A stretch of 9,836 nt of DNA, from assembly GCA_030044455.1 (NCBI GenBank), contig JASHVU010000503.1, forward strand, positions 1-9,836, given 5' to 3'. Below, one piece after another: positions 6,618-9,836 of the stretch (the stretch's first letter is position 1; the number at the start of each line of letters is the position of its first letter). This DNA comes from Acidobacteriaceae bacterium (GTDB lineage: Bacteria; Acidobacteriota; Terriglobia; Terriglobales; Acidobacteriaceae). A model generated the notes under the pieces. That model ran no database searches. It was not told the origin of the DNA and was given only the letters and a program-made list of their open reading frames with translations. The translations under genes and the position numbers were made by a program.

Positions 6618-9035
6618 ATGATGCGAATTGCCGATCCCAACTACGTTGGAAGAGCTTTATCGATCAAGCTCGGCGCGCCGCTTCTTGCGGGGCTGCTGGT
6701 CGCGCTTCTCCAGACGCAATCTGGGTCGGCACAATCATCTGCCGTAACTCCGCTCTATCTCGATCCCAGTCAGCCGGTCGATGTGCGCGTGAACGACCTG
6801 TTGAAGCGCATGACGTTGAAAGAGAAGGTCGGCCAGTTGAATCTTCCCTGCGCATACGTTGATGCTCTGGGAATAACGAACGCCGAGAAAATGGCGATGG
6901 CGCGGAAATTCGCGGCTGGAACACTTAACAACGAGATTGGCCCCGGGGCGGGCTTCTTTACGATGGCAGATACCCTGCATCTGAACAATCTTCCCGACCA
7001 GATAAAGTTCTTCAACGAATTGCAGACCATCGCAACAACTCAAACGCGCTTGAAGATTCCGCTTCTTGAAGACGAGGAAGGAACGCACGGGGCAATGTTC
7101 GCCGGCGCCACCGTGTTTCCTGAAGGACTGTCGATCGGCAGCACCTTCGACATGCCGCTGGTTCGCGAAATCTATGCAGCCGCCGCGCAGGAAGCCCGTT
7201 CGACGGGTATTCATATGCTCTCGACTCTTGTGCTCGAGACCGATCGCGACCCGCGCATGGGCCGCAACATGGAAGGTTACACTGAGGACCCCTATCTCGA
7301 TGCGCGCATCGCCGAAAACATTGTGCATGGCGCGCAAGGCGAAAATGTCGGCGCGCCCGACAACGTGGCTGCGATGATGACCGATTTCCCGACGCAGAGC
7401 GAGCCCGTGAGCGGCATGGAACGCGGCGCCATCGAACTATCGGAGCGCAATATCCGCGAAAACTTCCTCCCTCCCTGGATTGCGGCATTCAAAGCCGGAG
7501 CGCTCGGTGTAATGGCAGGCTATCCCGATATAGAAGGCGTCCCGGAACACGCGTCAGAGAAATGGAACACTCAAATCCTGCGCAATGAGCTCGGCTTTCA
7601 GGGGATTGTCGATAGCGAAGGCGACGGATTCAGCACGCTGATCTATGAACATATTGTTCCTTCGCAAAAAGAAGCTGGGGCGCTGGCACTTAAAGCAGGC
7701 GTTGACGTGGATATTACCTATGAGCCCGCCTACATGGGGCCCCTGATTGAAAACGTCGACGAAGGCAAGGTCCCTGAGTCGCTGGTCGATCGAGCGGTTC
7801 GACGCATGCTCGATCTCAAATTCCGCCTGGGCTTGTTTGAACATCCATTCGCCGACGTGGCGGAAGCTGAGCGCGTGGTCCACTCCTCCCAGCATCAGCA
7901 ACTCGCGCTCCAGGCCGCACGCGAGGGAATTGTCTTGCTCAAGAATGACCAAGGTCTCCTGCCGTTGAAAAGAGACATCACTTCAATCGCAGTGATTGGT
8001 CCTGATGCGAATGACGGATGGAGCCAGCTTGGCGACTACACGCCGCACGCGGTGCCGCAGAAACTCATCACGGTACTCGACGGAATCAGAAGCGCTGTTT
8101 CTCCAGGAGCCAGGGTTGACTATGTAAAGGGTTGCGATGTCATCGGCGGTGAAGCGAATTTTGCGTCTGCGGTGGAGGCTGCGCGAAAAGCCAGCGTGGC
8201 CGTGGTCGTTGTGGGTGAACGTCCGAGCAATGACGGAGCCGGCGACGCGCCGGCGACGGATGGCGAGGCGTATGACGTGGCCAGCCTCGATTTAACAGGT
8301 CATCAGGACGAACTTGTGCGCGCCATCCAGGCCACGGGAACCCCCGTGATTCTGGTGCTGATCAACGGCAGACCGCTCTCCATTCGTTGGGAGGCAGAAC
8401 ACATTCCTGCCATCGTTGAAGCCTGGGAACCAGGAGAGGGCGGCGGCCAGGCCGTCGCCGACGTTTTGTTTGGAGACTACAACCCCAGTGGCCGGCTCGC
8501 CATCACTATTCCGCGAAGTTCGGGACAGCTCCCCGCCTATTACAATTACAAGCCCGGCAAAGAATATTGGATTGCAAAAGGATGGAGCCACAACGGCGGA
8601 TACTCAGACATGCCTGCGACTCCCCTCTATCCGTTCGGCTTCGGGCTTAGCTACACGCAGTTCAAGTTGAGCAACCTGCGCATCGCTCCTCAGCAGATTT
8701 CATCTGCCGGCAGCGCGCAAGTGAGCGTGGATGTAACCAATACAGGAACGCTCGCGGGAGTGGAAACCGTGCAGCTTTACCTGCATGAGCGGTTTACCCC
8801 GGTAGCTGTGCCTGTAAAGAGTCTTAGAGGATTTCAAAGGGTGGAGTTGAGTCCGGGCGAGACCAAAAACGTGACGATGAAGTTGACTCCTGAAGCGCTG
8901 AAGCTGCTGGATGCAAATCTTCATTGGACAGTCGTGCCCGGTACATTCGATGTCATGGTTGGAAAGTCGTCGCAAGAGATTGTGCTAACGGGCTCGTTGA
9001 GTGTGAAAGCAGCAGACGGCGCATCCGCTCGATGA
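6618..9035 (+). CDS. Exported GH3 family glycosidase with non-consensus active-site motifs
   Basis: This 805-residue protein has the full GH3 plan: signal peptide (hydrophobic core about 18-31, cleavage near SGSA38-Q39), N-terminal barrel (about 50-410), alpha/beta sandwich (about 430-690) and a C-terminal FnIII-like domain (about 695-795). Family landmarks include DPRMGRNMEGYTEDPYL (211-227), LSERNIRENFLPP, KAGVDVDI, the GRPLSIRW and EAWEPGEGGGQA region, and YPFGFGLSY. E550, in DGEAYDVASLDLTG, aligns with the usual acid/base Glu. Two motifs are odd. Where GH3 enzymes normally have the substrate-binding Lys-His pair, this protein has TD (255-256). Where the nucleophile is normally in SDW or SDY, it reads V-D332-S-E334-G-D336-G. 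Beta-glucosidase or beta-xylosidase activity is the default expectation, but an altered specificity or mechanism is possible. It lies 43 nt after the GH13 gene and is probably in the same transcript. Confidence 0.9.
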   Translation: MMRIADPNYVGRALSIKLGAPLLAGLLVALLQTQSGSAQSSAVTPLYLDPSQPVDVRVNDLLKRMTLKEKVGQLNLPCAYVDALGITNAEKMAMARKFAAGTLNNEIGPGAGFFTMADTLHLNNLPDQIKFFNELQTIATTQTRLKIPLLEDEEGTHGAMFAGATVFPEGLSIGSTFDMPLVREIYAAAAQEARSTGIHMLSTLVLETDRDPRMGRNMEGYTEDPYLDARIAENIVHGAQGENVGAPDNVAAMMTDFPTQSEPVSGMERGAIELSERNIRENFLPPWIAAFKAGALGVMAGYPDIEGVPEHASEKWNTQILRNELGFQGIVDSEGDGFSTLIYEHIVPSQKEAGALALKAGVDVDITYEPAYMGPLIENVDEGKVPESLVDRAVRRMLDLKFRLGLFEHPFADVAEAERVVHSSQHQQLALQAAREGIVLLKNDQGLLPLKRDITSIAVIGPDANDGWSQLGDYTPHAVPQKLITVLDGIRSAVSPGARVDYVKGCDVIGGEANFASAVEAARKASVAVVVVGERPSNDGAGDAPATDGEAYDVASLDLTGHQDELVRAIQATGTPVILVLINGRPLSIRWEAEHIPAIVEAWEPGEGGGQAVADVLFGDYNPSGRLAITIPRSSGQLPAYYNYKPGKEYWIAKGWSHNGGYSDMPATPLYPFGFGLSYTQFKLSNLRIAPQQISSAGSAQVSVDVTNTGTLAGVETVQLYLHERFTPVAVPVKSLRGFQRVELSPGETKNVTMKLTPEALKLLDANLHWTVVPGTFDVMVGKSSQEIVLTGSLSVKAADGASAR

Positions 9036-9090
9036 GCAAATCGACATAAAGCTAGCACGATCGAGAATCCGTGGCCTGGGGAGAATTCGA

Positions 9091-9836
9091 ATGATTGGGT
9101 TGAGTCGACGGGAGTTGCTGCAGGGGGCGGGCGCGCTGGCAGCGGGGACAACGCTCAGCAGGCTGCAATCGAGACTGGGAATTGCGTTGCCGGAGGGAAC
9201 GGTTTCGCAAGTTCCCGACTGGGTGCGCTCGATACGGCTGCTGATTGCCGAGGGGTACGCTCCTCCGTTTTACCCCGCACTCGATTACGATCCCAGAAAA
9301 GCGGTGGCGATTGCGCGCGAATTGGGATGTAATGCGCTGCGATTTCCGAGCTTTTCATACGTCGCCTATTTCCCCACCAGGACAAAGCTGCCTCGGCATC
9401 CTGAGCTGGGGTCGCGCGACTTGATGCGGGAGACAGCGGATTTGTGCCGCGACGCTGGAATCAAGCTGGTTGTGTACAACCCGCTGAATCATCCGTTCAT
9501 GGATATCACTGCAAACGATCCCAATTACCTTGACTGGGCGCGGCGGTTCGCTGACGGACGGCCGATGACCACGACACATTTCGGCTGGGGTGAGTATTAC
9601 GAGGGATGCCTGAATAGTCCGGTGCGCGAACAGACCTTGGACTGTGTTCGAGAAGTAATCACCAACTATCCCGTCGACTTGATGTACTACGACGGCGCCT
9701 ATGAAGGCATGGATCACGAGGAGGATTTCTGCCACTGCAAATACTGCAAGGAGGCGTATTTCAAAGCGCACGGCAAAGACATACCTAGGCAGGATCGAAC
9801 CGACCGGCTGGAAGACCTGGTTGAATATCGCCAGTG
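9091..9836 (+). CDS. Tat-exported glycosidase-like TIM-barrel protein (GHL6-like), 3' end missing
   Basis: An ATG at 9091 preceded by GGGGAG (9078-9083, 7-nt spacing) opens a frame with no stop through the right edge: 248 codons seen. The N-terminus has a clear Tat signal, SRRELLQ (5-11) followed by an Ala/Gly-rich hydrophobic stretch. The barrel-like body contains ARELGCNALRF (75-85), a DLMYYDGAYEG strand end (196-206; D201 is a candidate active-site acid) and a cysteine cluster C214-x-C216-xx-C219 followed by an aromatic-rich KEAYFKAHG. The DG-then-CxCxxC-then-F pattern resembles the putative glycosyl hydrolases grouped as GHL6 and related alpha-amylase/GH42-like proteins. This is recognised by pattern, not by search. 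It lies 55 nt after the GH3 gene in the same direction. Function is unassigned beyond a likely exported carbohydrate-active enzyme. Confidence 0.75.
   Translation, partial: MIGLSRRELLQGAGALAAGTTLSRLQSRLGIALPEGTVSQVPDWVRSIRLLIAEGYAPPFYPALDYDPRKAVAIARELGCNALRFPSFSYVAYFPTRTKLPRHPELGSRDLMRETADLCRDAGIKLVVYNPLNHPFMDITANDPNYLDWARRFADGRPMTTTHFGWGEYYEGCLNSPVREQTLDCVREVITNYPVDLMYYDGAYEGMDHEEDFCHCKYCKEAYFKAHGKDIPRQDRTDRLEDLVEYRQ

Noticed and set aside
9355..9771. 138-codon open frame on the minus strand near the right edge
   Set aside because: It lies antisense to a better-supported open-ended frame with a Tat signal, good SD and glycosidase-like motifs; its translation has no recognisable domain.
1..9836. 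CRISPR array, insertion sequence, tRNA/rRNA, attachment site
   Set aside because: No regularly spaced direct repeats, no transposase-like frame or terminal inverted repeats, and no cloverleaf or rRNA-like sequence seen on either strand.

Overview
The window is ordinary bacterial chromosome with a secreted carbohydrate-degradation locus. Codon use is moderately GC-rich. Several exported enzymes carry Tat (RR) or Sec signals, and the domain set (GH127, a DegT-type sugar aminotransferase, GH13, GH3 and a Tat-exported glycosidase-like TIM barrel) fits a soil or plant-matter degrading member of the Acidobacteriota (Terriglobia-like). That taxonomic guess is inferred from gene content and protein style; no rRNA or other marker gene is present.

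Layout. On the minus strand, reading right to left, there is a GH127 beta-L-arabinofuranosidase-like enzyme (2308-170). It is followed 76 nt downstream by the first 31 codons of a cysteine synthase-family gene (93-1), which runs off the left edge. A 350-377 nt AT-rich divergent intergenic region (2309-2685) holds a strong sigma70-type promoter for the plus strand, a weaker one for the minus strand, a dyad over their shared -35 position, and structured leaders on both sides. On the plus strand five genes follow in one direction with short gaps: DegT/DnrJ/EryC1/StrS aminotransferase (2686-4023), HAD phosphatase/phosphoglucomutase-like protein (4133-4738), exported GH13 alpha-glucosidase (4742-6574), exported GH3 enzyme (6618-9035), and a Tat-exported glycosidase-like protein cut by the right edge (9091-9836). 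Two genes are partial at the window edges.

Working together (inference). Four exported hydrolases would act outside the cytoplasm on arabinofuranosides, alpha-glucosides and beta-glycosides. The PLP aminotransferase and HAD enzyme have no signal and would act on a sugar or cyclitol inside the cell. No transporter, SusC/D pair or dedicated regulator lies in the window, so uptake and control must be encoded elsewhere.

Most unusual points: (1) the GH3 protein departs from the family consensus at two active-site motifs (the Lys-His pair is Thr-Asp, and the nucleophile segment reads D-S-E-G-D-G), while the DPRxGR-type motif and the C-terminal acid/base-type Glu are kept; (2) the two divergent promoters appear to use the same six or seven bases as their -35 elements, inside an inverted repeat; (3) the aminotransferase has a leader of about 200 nt with two mutually exclusive hairpins near its ribosome binding site. 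No CRISPR array, insertion sequence, tRNA, rRNA or convincing rho-independent terminator was seen.
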